DNA from: Acidobacteriota bacterium
GTDB lineage: Bacteria > Actinomycetota > Acidimicrobiia > Acidimicrobiales > RAAP-2
NCBI GenBank assembly: GCA_018970215.1
Contig: JAGWWX010000005.1
Coordinates: forward strand, 1 to 45,533
Direction: 5' to 3'
Length of the DNA: 45,533 nt
The notes beneath the pieces are model-generated. The model saw nothing but the letters and a program-made list of their open reading frames with translations. It made no database searches and had not been told where the DNA came from. Position 1 is the stretch's first letter, and each line of letters starts with the position of its first letter. The position numbers and the translations under genes are program-made. This document shows positions 27,357 through 36,382 of the stretch, in pieces.

Positions 27357-30300
27357 CTACGGCGAAGCGGGACCCCCCTTTGAAGGGACTTCTGTACGGA
27401 AAATATTCCCGCCAAAGACCGTTAAGAGTTCGCCCGCAGCACTTTCAATATCAACACGAATGTCACTGCCTAACCGAAACTGTTTTGCCGATTGCGGTGC
27501 GGCCAAATACACCTCCGAGCGACCGGGGTGACGATCCAGAATTTCGCGGAGTTTCTGCAGTCCTTCAGGGGTAGCTACAGGACCGTCGAAATTAAAGACC
27601 ACGAAGTCCTGACTCATCGCCCGAATTCGAGGGGCTTTGATCTCCATCGCCGACGCCCGAATGCGCTCATCGCGAGACTCCACCCGCACTTTGACGCTCA
27701 CGACCGCATCCTTGACCAAGTGCAGTGACGATTCTGTGTACACCTTGCCAAAGATGCCCACCTCAATTGACGAGGACAGATCTTCAATCACGATTTGGGC
27801 GAATGGCTTATTCGCCTTCGAAACCTTCGTCGTCACTTCGGTAATTATCCCGGCGATTCGCGTGATGGTCTGGGAGCCACTTTCCGATACGGCGTCGTGC
27901 AGGTCTGCCACACTCATATCGGAGTGCAGCGCGAGGGCGCGTTCAATTCCCAGCAGGGGGTGATCCGACACATACAGTCCGAGCATTTCGCGCTCGAAAT
28001 TCAGTTTTTCTTCCTTGGAGAACTCTCGATCGGGAATGACGACATCAGTACCGCTCCAGTCGCCGGCGTCGTCGAGTGCGGCAAACAACGTCGAAATACC
28101 GTGGGTGAGGTCCTTGCGACGATCCATCGTACGTTCGACGAGTTCGTCGAGTACCAGGGTGAGGCCTTGTCGTGGCACATTGAGGCTGTCGAAGGCCCCG
28201 CCTTTCGCGAGAGACTCCATCGTCCGCTTGTTCAACACTGCGGGATCGACTCGTCGGACAAAGTCGTACACATCGACGAAGGGTCCGTTCGTCTCTCTTT
28301 CCGACACAATTTTTTCGACGAGAGCGACACCAACGTTGCGCACCGCTGAAAGCCCAAAGTTAATGGTTCTCTCACGTGTGGTACTGGGGGCAAAGTCAAC
28401 GAGAGACTCGTTCACGTCAGGTACGCGAATGCGAATTCCCATTGATCGACACTCTGACAGATACTGTGCGACCTTCGTCTGGTCATCTTTAGATGACGTG
28501 AGGACAGCCGACATGTACTCCAACGGGTAGTGCACTTTGAGCCAACCGTTTTGATAGGCCAATAAGGCGTATCCGTAGGCGTGCGATTTGTTGAAGGCGT
28601 AGTCCGCGAATGGTTCGATCTTGTCAAATAGCAACGTGCCCAGCTCACCGCCGTACCCGTTATTTTCCGCACCGCGTACGAATCGCTCGCGCTCAGCGGC
28701 AATCATCTCGCGAATCTTTTTGCCACATGCCTTACGGAGATTGTCGGCCTCGGTCATGGAGTAGCCGGCAATGCGCGTCGCAACCTTCATGATGTCTTCT
28801 TGGTAGATCATCAGTCCGTACGTCTCGTCCAGCACATCCGCGAGATCTGGGTGGTCGAACTGAACTGACTTGCGTCCGTTCTTACGGTCGGCGTACTCGT
28901 GGTGAGTCTTCTCCCCCATCGGACCAGGTCGATACAGAGCCACGAGCGCGGCGATGTCATCGAAGGACGTCGGAGCGAGACGTCGCATGAGGTCGCGCAT
29001 ATTGGGACTCTCCAGCTGAAAGAGCCCCATGGACGCGCCGCGTTGCAACATAGCGAAGACGTCCTTGTCGTCCAGTGGAACGTGGTCGATGTCGGGACGC
29101 ACACCGGTGCGATGTTCCACGAGGTCCAGACATCGCTCAATAATGGCCAGATTCTTCAAGCCCAAGAAGTCCATCTTCAGAAGGCCGAGGTCCTCGATTC
29201 CGTGCATCTCGTACTGCGTCACCACTGGGGCTTCGTCGCCCGCACCACCGGTGGGCTTGCGCTGAATAGGGACGTATTCCGTCACCGGGTCTTTCGTAAT
29301 CACCACGGCCGCCGCGTGAATACCGTCTTGGCGCCTCTTACCCTCGAGACCCAGAGCTACGTCGATCGTCCTTTTGACGTCACCATCTGTCTCGTACATG
29401 TCGCGTAGACCCTGCGCTTCCATGTAGCGGTCCTCAAACCCCGGAGAACGTTCGAGGCAGGCCGCGAGTGGCACGTCTTTGCCCATTAAGAGTGGTGGCA
29501 TGGCCCGGGCGATTCGATCACCGGTGCCCGGTGGAAAGCCCAACACGCGAGCCGCATCGCGTACGGCGGCACGGGCCTTGATCGTCGAGAACGTCACGAT
29601 CTGGGCGACATGATCAGAGCCGTAGCGATCAGCGGCGTACTTGATCATCTCACCACGAAAACGCTCGTCAAAGTCCATATCAATGTCGGGCATCTGCTTG
29701 CGACCAGGGTTCAAGAACCGTTCAAAAATCAAGCCGTACTTGATGGGATCGATATCGACAATCTCGAGGCAGTACGCGACGCAACAGCCCGCGGCCGATC
29801 CGCGGCCCGGACCGACGCGAATCTTTTGCTCACGAGCAAAGCGAATCAAGTCCCACACCACCAAGAAGTAGTCCGAGAACCCCATATCAGCGATGACTTC
29901 GAGCTCGTAATTTATGCGGTCGGCCACTTCATCGGGCAGAGATTCCCCATACCGATTGCGTGCACCGCGCAGGGTGAGTGAGCGCAGGTATTCGTTGGCC
30001 GACTCGGCCGGTGTCGCGCGATGAAACTCTTCCGGCACGGGAAACTGCGGAAGCGCATCGTTGTCCTTCGAGATTGTGACGTTGGCCCGCTCCGCAATCC
30101 ACAGAGTGTTGTCACATGACTCAGGGAGGTCGCGGAAGAGATACCGCATCTCCGCAGCGCTCTTGAGGTAGTTCTCGTGTGAGTCGAAGTGGAACCGCGT
30201 CGGATCGCTCATGAGAGAACCGGTCTGTACACACAAGAGTGCATCATGGGCGTCTGCATCATCACGATGGACATAGTGAATATCGTTGGTCGCGAGCAAC

Positions 30301-30944
30301 GGCGCGTTTAACTTGCGTGAAATCTCGATCAGCTGCGGGTTAGTCCGGACCTGCTTTTCAATCCCGTGATCTTGAATTTCGATGAAGAAATTGTCGCGAC
30401 CAAAAATGTCTTGTAGCCGACCCGCGAGCTCCAGGGCAAGGTCGTTTTGCTCATGGAGCAGTGCGTCCAGCACGACACCGGACAGGCAGCTACTCGTTGC
30501 AATCAAGCCTTCGTGATACCGCTCCAACAGCTCCCAGTCCAGACGAGGTTTGTAGTAGTAGCCCTCGAGGTAGGCCAGCGATGACAACTGAATGAGATTG
30601 CGATAACCGGTCGTGCTCTCGGCGAGCAGTGTGAGGTGGTTGTAGAGCTTTGAACCGGCGTCCGAGTCACCACCGCCATCATCAATGCGACCACGACGAG
30701 CGGGGCGGTCAAATCGTGAGGTGGCCGACATGTACGCCTCGAGTCCGATCACGGGCGTGATGTCGTTCTTTCGACATGTGTCGTAAAAATCAAGGATGCC
30801 GTACATATTCCCGTGATCGGTAATACCGATAGCGGGCTGGCCGTCCGCGACGGCCGCAGCGACCATGTCACTCACCCGGGCCGCACCGTCCAGCATCGAA
30901 TACTCCGTGTGATTGTGGAGGTGTACGAAGCTGTCGGTACTCAT
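27357..30944 (-). CDS. dnaE: DNA polymerase III alpha subunit
   Basis: 1195 aa; PHP motif HLHNHTEYSMLDG, VGPGRGSAAGCCVAYCLEI, MPDIDMDFDERFRGEMI, OB-fold C-terminus. Confidence 0.98.
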   Translation of the reverse strand: MSTDSFVHLHNHTEYSMLDGAARVSDMVAAAVADGQPAIGITDHGNMYGILDFYDTCRKNDITPVIGLEAYMSATSRFDRPARRGRIDDGGGDSDAGSKLYNHLTLLAESTTGYRNLIQLSSLAYLEGYYYKPRLDWELLERYHEGLIATSSCLSGVVLDALLHEQNDLALELAGRLQDIFGRDNFFIEIQDHGIEKQVRTNPQLIEISRKLNAPLLATNDIHYVHRDDADAHDALLCVQTGSLMSDPTRFHFDSHENYLKSAAEMRYLFRDLPESCDNTLWIAERANVTISKDNDALPQFPVPEEFHRATPAESANEYLRSLTLRGARNRYGESLPDEVADRINYELEVIADMGFSDYFLVVWDLIRFAREQKIRVGPGRGSAAGCCVAYCLEIVDIDPIKYGLIFERFLNPGRKQMPDIDMDFDERFRGEMIKYAADRYGSDHVAQIVTFSTIKARAAVRDAARVLGFPPGTGDRIARAMPPLLMGKDVPLAACLERSPGFEDRYMEAQGLRDMYETDGDVKRTIDVALGLEGKRRQDGIHAAAVVITKDPVTEYVPIQRKPTGGAGDEAPVVTQYEMHGIEDLGLLKMDFLGLKNLAIIERCLDLVEHRTGVRPDIDHVPLDDKDVFAMLQRGASMGLFQLESPNMRDLMRRLAPTSFDDIAALVALYRPGPMGEKTHHEYADRKNGRKSVQFDHPDLADVLDETYGLMIYQEDIMKVATRIAGYSMTEADNLRKACGKKIREMIAAERERFVRGAENNGYGGELGTLLFDKIEPFADYAFNKSHAYGYALLAYQNGWLKVHYPLEYMSAVLTSSKDDQTKVAQYLSECRSMGIRIRVPDVNESLVDFAPSTTRERTINFGLSAVRNVGVALVEKIVSERETNGPFVDVYDFVRRVDPAVLNKRTMESLAKGGAFDSLNVPRQGLTLVLDELVERTMDRRKDLTHGISTLFAALDDAGDWSGTDVVIPDREFSKEEKLNFEREMLGLYVSDHPLLGIERALALHSDMSVADLHDAVSESGSQTITRIAGIITEVTTKVSKANKPFAQIVIEDLSSSIEVGIFGKVYTESSLHLVKDAVVSVKVRVESRDERIRASAMEIKAPRIRAMSQDFVVFNFDGPVATPEGLQKLREILDRHPGRSEVYLAAPQSAKQFRLGSDIRVDIESAAGELLTVFGGNIFRTEVPSKGGPASP

Positions 30945-31023
30945 ACTTTGCTATCTCGGTCGGCCGCAGGACGGGACTGCGACGCTATCGCTCGATGCGG
31001 GGTCGATCGCGTCATTTGCGAAA

Positions 31024-31506
31024 CTACAGATACGTTCCGGGCGTCGCCACGGAGTTCCCGGAGGCGGTGAGTTCCCGTTGGCGCATCTGCTCCAACTGAG
31101 CGGCTGCGGCAGCCTGCTGGGCGAACAGAGACGCCTGGATTCCGTGAAACAGTCCCTCCAGCCATCCAACGAGCTGAGCTTGAGCGACGCGCAACTCCGA
31201 CTCGCTCGGTACGGCATCGGTGAATGGCAGAACCATCCGCGAGAGCTCCGCCGAGAGGTCGGCAGACAGCGCGTCCGACAGTTCACGAACCGACTGCTCA
31301 TAGATCTCTTTCAATCGACGACGCCCTCCTTCGTCCAGCGGTGCGCTACGTGCCTCGTCGAGAAGGTTTTTCACCATGGAACCGATCCGCATGACTTTCG
31401 CTGGCTGCGAAATGAAATCGGGGGTTTCGTCACCCGCAGACTCGTCGGTGGCCTGGGGCGGGAGAACTTCGTCGGGGGATATGGACTCGGAGGGCTGAGA
31501 AGTCAT
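31024..31506 (-). CDS. bpa: bacterial proteasome activator (Bpa/PafE, DUF2587)
   Basis: 160 aa from MTSQPSES (ORF to 31797); VMRIGSMVKNLLDEARSAPLDEGGRRRLKEIYEQSVRELSDALS, C-terminus ATPGTYL resembling the PafE GQYL motif. Confidence 0.85.
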   Translation of the reverse strand: MTSQPSESISPDEVLPPQATDESAGDETPDFISQPAKVMRIGSMVKNLLDEARSAPLDEGGRRRLKEIYEQSVRELSDALSADLSAELSRMVLPFTDAVPSESELRVAQAQLVGWLEGLFHGIQASLFAQQAAAAAQLEQMRQRELTASGNSVATPGTYL

Positions 31507-31571
31507 AGGTGAAGTGTGCCACCTCACCGCAACATCCCGTGCAACCATCGGGTAAATCGTGACCAAATTGG

Positions 31572-31577
31572 TAGGAT
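31572..31577 (+). promoter_or_regulatory. -10-like TAGGAT, N6 before Rrf2 GTG
   Basis: TAGGAT-TTTGGG-GTG. Confidence 0.6.
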
Positions 31578-31583
31578 TTTGGG

Positions 31584-32024
31584 GTGAGAGTGTCAACCCG
31601 TGGCGACTACGCAAGCCGGGCACTCTTGAGCTTGGCCCTCCACGTCGAAAGCGACGGACCAACTTCCGTTCGTGACATAGCGGAGCGAACGGGACTGCCC
31701 CAGCCCTACCTTGAACAGATTCTCCTCTCGTTGAAGGGTGCGGGGATTGTGATCTCAAAACGGGGCGTCGGTGGGGGCTATCTCCTGGCTCGCTCACCCG
31801 ACACTTTGACCTTGGCGGAGATCGTCGCAGCGGTTGACGGCCCCATTGTGGCGGGCGACTTCGGCGAGCCTCACACCGATGGGGCCTGCGACCACGAGGG
31901 CCAATGCGCCCTTCTCGCTGTCTGGGCCGAGGTAGGCACCCATATGGCGGAGCATCTGAGCTCTTACACCCTCGCCGATATGGTCCACCGCGCCCGCGGG
32001 ACGCTGGGGTCCGAAGCCCAATAA
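31584..32024 (+). CDS. Rrf2 family transcriptional regulator
   Basis: 146 aa; VSTRGDYASRALLSLALH, RTGLPQPYLEQILLSLKGAGIVISKRGVGGGYLLAR; Cys pair CDHEGQC. Confidence 0.93.
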   Translation: MRVSTRGDYASRALLSLALHVESDGPTSVRDIAERTGLPQPYLEQILLSLKGAGIVISKRGVGGGYLLARSPDTLTLAEIVAAVDGPIVAGDFGEPHTDGACDHEGQCALLAVWAEVGTHMAEHLSSYTLADMVHRARGTLGSEAQ

Positions 32025-32030
32025 ATAAGA

Positions 32031-32129
32031 GTTTCGAAAGAAACCCTGAGATGTCACCTGGGGGTGGTTACCGAGTGGTAACTTCTCACCATACCGATAG
32101 TGAATTATCGGAGGTGGTCGTGAGGCCAC
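32031..32129 (+). promoter_or_regulatory. structured leader (four hairpins) upstream of sigma factor gene
   Basis: GTTTC-GAAA-GAAAC (32031-32044); GTTACC-GAGT-GGTAAC (32067-32082); CCGATA-GTGAAT-TATCGG (32094-32111); GTGGTC-GTGA-GGCCAC (32114-32129, one G-U pair). Confidence 0.5.
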
Positions 32130-32162
32130 GAAGTGCAGTAACGAGATTCGAAGGAGAAGTCT

Positions 32163-33014
32163 GTGAGCAATTCCCCCCGCCGCTCAGGCAGTTCATCGAA
32201 CGACATGCTCGCGCTATTCATGCGCGATCTCGATCGTTACCCGATGCCGAACTACGACGAGCAGGTCGAACTAGCGAAGCGCGTCCAAAACGGCGACGCC
32301 GAGGCCAAGAAGCAGATGATTGCGGGAAACCTTCGCTTGGTCATTCACTGGGCTCGTCGCTATCAAGATCGCGGCGTTGACATGGCCGACCTGTTACAGG
32401 AAGGCACCTTCGGTCTCATGCGCGCCGTCGAGAAGTTTGAACCGGAACGCGGCTTCAAATTCTCGACCTACGCCACGTGGTGGATTCGCCAGTCGCTCCA
32501 GCGTGCCGTCCAGCAGCACGGTCGCACCATTCGCATTCCACTGGAAGTGGGCGAACAGTTGCAGCGTCTCGAAGCAGCAACGTCCGAGTTGACGTCGAAC
32601 CTCGGACGTCGTCCCACGGACGAAGAGATTTACGAGGCGACCGGCATCACCGCCGCGCAACGACTGCACCTCGAAAATCTGCCGTTCGTTACCGCGAGTT
32701 TGGACCAGCCAGCGAGTTCTGACTCCACGACCACCCTTGGCGAACTGGTAGGCGGCGATGACGACGGTTGGGTCGACAACATCGAGGGTTCGATGGTGCG
32801 CGATCAGCTCCAAGGAGCTCTCCAAAACTTGACCGATCTGCAACGCGACGTTTTAACCTTGCGCTACGGCCTCAACGGCGCTACCCCACTCTCCCTCCAG
32901 GCGACGGCCCAGAAGCTCGACATCGGTGTGCGGCGGGTGCGGCGCGCCGAAGAAGAGGCGTTGGAGGCGTTGCGCGACAATCAGGGTGTGATCGCCCTTC
33001 ACGAAAACGTCTAG
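32163..33014 (+). CDS. RNA polymerase sigma-70 family factor (primary-like, lacks region 1.1)
   Basis: 283 aa; NLRLVIHWARRYQDRGVDMADLLQEGTFGLMRAVEKFEPERGFKFSTYATWWIRQSLQRAV; region 4 DVLTLRYGLNG; SD AAGGAG. Confidence 0.95.
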   Translation: MSNSPRRSGSSSNDMLALFMRDLDRYPMPNYDEQVELAKRVQNGDAEAKKQMIAGNLRLVIHWARRYQDRGVDMADLLQEGTFGLMRAVEKFEPERGFKFSTYATWWIRQSLQRAVQQHGRTIRIPLEVGEQLQRLEAATSELTSNLGRRPTDEEIYEATGITAAQRLHLENLPFVTASLDQPASSDSTTTLGELVGGDDDGWVDNIEGSMVRDQLQGALQNLTDLQRDVLTLRYGLNGATPLSLQATAQKLDIGVRRVRRAEEEALEALRDNQGVIALHENV

Positions 33015-33985
33015 CTGACGGACGGCACCAACGCGGAAAGATCAGCGGGGAGTGGTGCCGTCGCGCTGACACGTTCTCCGGTGAGGGGATGCTCGAACGT
33101 CAACGTCGCCGAGTGAAGAAAAAACCGTTCTTCGGGGAGTCGTTTATCGCGGCGTTGACCGTACCTGGTGTCGTTGACCACGGGGTGACCGATGGCAGAG
33201 AGGTGTACACGTATCTGATGCGTTCGGCCGGTCTCAAGGCGTAGTTGTAAAAGGGTGAGTGGCCGAGGTGCCGAGAATCGCTCTAGGACTTCGTAGCCGG
33301 TTCGCGCGGGTCGGCCGTCCGACTTCACCGCCATCATGGTGGGCACCCGCAGGCTCCGCCCAATGGGCGCATCCACCACCCCCCTTTCCTCCGTCACGTG
33401 ACCTTCGACCAGTCCGAGATAGGTACGCCCCATGGAACGCTCGGCCAGCTGGTCAGACAGCGATGTAAAACCGTCGGACGTTCGAGCAAAAACTAAGAGA
33501 CCCGAAGTACCACGATCGAGGCGATGCACGACGCCGGGGCGGAGTGGCTCACACAGCGCTTCGTCCACAAGGTTGAGGATCTCGGGATATCGAGCCACGA
33601 CACCGGCGACCAGTGTGCCCTCAGACCGACCCGCACCCGGATGGACAACTTGTTCCGGTCGCTTATTCACCACCACAAAGTGAGGGTCTTCGAGAACGAC
33701 GTCGACGGGAACAGACTCGTCGGCGCGCACTACCCCATCGTCATCTTCCGGTAGAACGGCAACCAAGTGCTGGGCTTCGTGGAGCACGGATGAAGATTTC
33801 ACGACGACGCGTCCATCAACGGTGATGCGACCGGCGTCCACCAGAGCGCTGACGTCGCTTCGCGACAGCCCCGTCAGAAGCGATACCGCACGATCGACGC
33901 GAACACCTGCGAGAGAACTCGGGACGATGACGTCAAGACTGTTTGCCGTCGAAAACTCGACAACTTCTTCGTCGCTCATCGCCAC
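33011..33985 (-). CDS. rluD: RluA/RluD family pseudouridine synthase
   Basis: 324 aa; S4 domain then PGVVHRLDRGTSGLLVFART; adjacent to lspA. Confidence 0.94.
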   Translation of the reverse strand: MAMSDEEVVEFSTANSLDVIVPSSLAGVRVDRAVSLLTGLSRSDVSALVDAGRITVDGRVVVKSSSVLHEAQHLVAVLPEDDDGVVRADESVPVDVVLEDPHFVVVNKRPEQVVHPGAGRSEGTLVAGVVARYPEILNLVDEALCEPLRPGVVHRLDRGTSGLLVFARTSDGFTSLSDQLAERSMGRTYLGLVEGHVTEERGVVDAPIGRSLRVPTMMAVKSDGRPARTGYEVLERFSAPRPLTLLQLRLETGRTHQIRVHLSAIGHPVVNDTRYGQRRDKRLPEERFFLHSATLTFEHPLTGERVSATAPLPADLSALVPSVS

Positions 33986-34458
33986 ACGGCCTGACGACGT
34001 AGCGCTCTCACGCCGAGAACACTAACGCCAAGCGCAATGGCGATATCCGCGACGTTCCCCACGAAGAGGTTGCCGTAGCCAATGAAATCGACCACGTGAT
34101 GTGTCGACAAGCCCACCCGATCTGCGATATTCCCCACCGCTCCACCGACGAGGAGCCCCCACCCCAGTGACGGGGCACCGGACGCGACGAAAAAGCCGAG
34201 AACGACCACAACGGCCACAACGACAACGGCGAGCGTTCCGAGAAGTACCGGTGGCGCACCCGACAGCCAGGAAAATGAGACGCCGCGGTTCTCGACCAGC
34301 TCAAATCGAAAGGGCCCCCACGAAGTTCTCGACAGCGACCACACATCTTGGGCCACGCGTTTGGTCACGGCATCGGTGAGCAAAGTAGCGATGGCAACGC
34401 CCCAGGGTGTCGACGGAGTCGTCAATCCCAGGGTCGTTGACGACGACAGTCCACGCAC
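33976..34458 (-). CDS. lspA: lipoprotein signal peptidase
   Basis: 160 aa; ENRGVSFSW, GAVGNIADRVGLSTHHVVDFIGYGNLFVGNVADIAI. Exact start uncertain because it overlaps 34422..35552. Confidence 0.92.
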   Translation of the reverse strand: MRGLSSSTTLGLTTPSTPWGVAIATLLTDAVTKRVAQDVWSLSRTSWGPFRFELVENRGVSFSWLSGAPPVLLGTLAVVVVAVVVVLGFFVASGAPSLGWGLLVGGAVGNIADRVGLSTHHVVDFIGYGNLFVGNVADIAIALGVSVLGVRALRRQAVWR

Positions 34459-35552
34459 AAGAACACCGGGAGTTGCGAACGAAGCCGTTCCTTCGGGATT
34501 GGTCCATAGCAGTCATCACAGCGTCCATACGTACCATCCGTGACGCGCGCAAGTGCAACATCAATCTCACGAATAGTTTCTGCGGACCGCTCGGCCTGCT
34601 CCTTCCACTGTTCGCGTTCGAAGTCCGATCCCACGTCCATGTTGGAGTCTCCGTCGTACTCCACGTGTTGGCGGTCGACCAACAGTTCCTCGGCTCGTGA
34701 GTTCAATGAATCGACCGTCAGTTGAGTCTCGTCACGAGCTTGGAGCAATAGGCCCCGCACCTCACTGAGGAACGCCTGGTCGGTGCCGTACGGTTTTGAC
34801 GTTCTCTTTCGGGCGAGCTCCTCGGCGGCCTTGGCTCGGGCGAGCTCCTCAGCTTCGCGGCGTTGACGCTCGGCCTCCGCCTGACGTTGCTCTTCCTCGA
34901 GACGCCGTAGCCGCTCAAGCTCATTAGCCCGATCGCGCTCTTCAATTTCACGGCGCTTCGCCAGCTCGGCTGCTTCCTTTTCGCGTTGTTTCTTGGCGAT
35001 CTCAGCGGCCTTTTCACGCTGCTTGCGAAGTTGTTCCGCCTCTCGCGCCTTGCGGGCCGCTTCCTTCTCGCGCAGTTTCTCCTTGGCGGCGCGCTCGCGT
35101 TCCTTCTTTAGCGCCGCGAGTGCTCGGTCACGCTCTTTCTTCGCGGCGGCGGCTGCCCGTTCTTTGGCCTTCTTAGCTGCCGCGCGCTCCTTGGCGAGTG
35201 CGGCAGCTTGACGCGCTTTTTCACGAGCACGAGCTTCGGCCTCACGCTTTTTTTGCGCTGCGGCGGCTATTCGCAACTTTTCGCGGGCGGCCGGAGTCAG
35301 CGGCTTAGGTTGCGGCTTGGACTTGGTGGGAGATGCCTTCTTCGTAGATACCGTCTTCTTGGCGGATGGCTTACTGGCAGTCTTCTTCTTTACGGGCGAT
35401 TTACTTGCCGGCTTCTTCTTCGCCACCGTCTTTTTCACGGGAGCCTTGCTGACCGGCTTCTTAGCCGCAGATTTCTTCACTACCTTCTTGGCGACCGGCT
35501 TTGCGGTCGCCTTCTTCGTGGCCTTCTTTGCAGCAGGCTTCTTACTCGGCAC
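34422..35552 (-). CDS. TraR/DksA C4 zinc-finger protein with Lys/Ala-rich histone-like tail and long charged helix
   Basis: 376 aa; KPAAKKATKKATAKPVAKK... tail; E/K/R/A-rich segment; C-terminal YGRCDDCYGPIPKERLRSQLPVFLCVDC. Confidence 0.9.
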   Translation of the reverse strand: MPSKKPAAKKATKKATAKPVAKKVVKKSAAKKPVSKAPVKKTVAKKKPASKSPVKKKTASKPSAKKTVSTKKASPTKSKPQPKPLTPAAREKLRIAAAAQKKREAEARAREKARQAAALAKERAAAKKAKERAAAAAKKERDRALAALKKERERAAKEKLREKEAARKAREAEQLRKQREKAAEIAKKQREKEAAELAKRREIEERDRANELERLRRLEEEQRQAEAERQRREAEELARAKAAEELARKRTSKPYGTDQAFLSEVRGLLLQARDETQLTVDSLNSRAEELLVDRQHVEYDGDSNMDVGSDFEREQWKEQAERSAETIREIDVALARVTDGTYGRCDDCYGPIPKERLRSQLPVFLCVDCRRQRPWD

Positions 35553-35617
35553 AGTCTCTCCTCAGCGCTCGTACGTCTCTTTGTCGTCGGGGCAAATTAC
35601 CAGCCCCCCATAACGAA

Positions 35618-36376
35618 CTATTCGTTTTCGTCACCGAAGTTCAGGGCCTGACCAATCGTCGTCACTCCCCCCGTTGGTGGCACCGGCGGTGTCGGAGTCG
35701 ATGCGGCGGGTGTCGACGGGTTCGAGGGAGCCGTCGTCGCGGCGGGTGGCGTGGGTGGGGTGGGTGTCGGAGCCGGAGCGGAAGTTTGACGAAGACTGAA
35801 ACTTGAGTCAAACCACTCCACCAGCGTTCCCGCCATTGAGCGGAATCGCTCACGTTCAGCCGTCAAGTATCGGTCGAGTTGGGTGATCTCTTCTTCGAGG
35901 CGCTTGCGGCGACCCTCAAGCTGGGTCACTTCGTCGAGAGCGCGGCTCTTTGCTTCCTCCAACAGGCGACGCGACTCTTCCTTCGCCTTGGTGAGCAGTT
36001 GCTGACTCTCCGCGATCGCCGATGCTTTGGTCTTCTCGACAAACTCTTGCGCCATAGCGATCAAGCTCGTCGCACCGTCGACACCATCGCCCGTCGGTGG
36101 CGTCGAGGCCACCGCAGGGGCCGGGGTACTTGGTGCCGGGGCGCTCGGTGCGGGGGCGGCGCCCGACTCCAGCTGCTTGATGCGGGCCGCGGCCCGCTGG
36201 AGCTGCTGGGTCAGTTGAGCCAATTGGTCGCTGTGACCCTTGCGAAGGGCATCGACGTCGTGGGCCACTTCATCGAGGTAGGTATCGACGTCCGAAACGT
36301 TAAATCCTCGTAGACCAATCTTGAATTCGATGGTCGACAACTGATCAATGGCCGGTGTAGGCACGGTGGAATCCAT
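35618..36376 (-). CDS. divIVA: DivIVA/Wag31-like protein
   Basis: 252 aa; IEFKIGLRGFNVSDVDTYLDEVAHDVDAL, coiled coil, Pro/Thr/Ala-rich linkers; division cluster context. Confidence 0.85.
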   Translation of the reverse strand: MDSTVPTPAIDQLSTIEFKIGLRGFNVSDVDTYLDEVAHDVDALRKGHSDQLAQLTQQLQRAAARIKQLESGAAPAPSAPAPSTPAPAVASTPPTGDGVDGATSLIAMAQEFVEKTKASAIAESQQLLTKAKEESRRLLEEAKSRALDEVTQLEGRRKRLEEEITQLDRYLTAERERFRSMAGTLVEWFDSSFSLRQTSAPAPTPTPPTPPAATTAPSNPSTPAASTPTPPVPPTGGVTTIGQALNFGDENE

Positions 36377-36382
36377 GCCGAC

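Noticed and set aside
30945-31023. Possible promoter or RNA between bpa and dnaE
   Set aside because: No clear -10 at leaderless spacing and no strong hairpin found by eye.
31507-31797. N-terminal extension of the Bpa ORF
   Set aside because: Runs antisense through the Rrf2 promoter and coding start; ATG 31506 gives the expected Bpa length.
34993-35651. Repetitive S/F/A- and L/R/G-rich plus-strand ORFs
   Set aside because: Low-complexity antisense reading of the Lys/Ala-rich tail and helix of the DksA-like protein.
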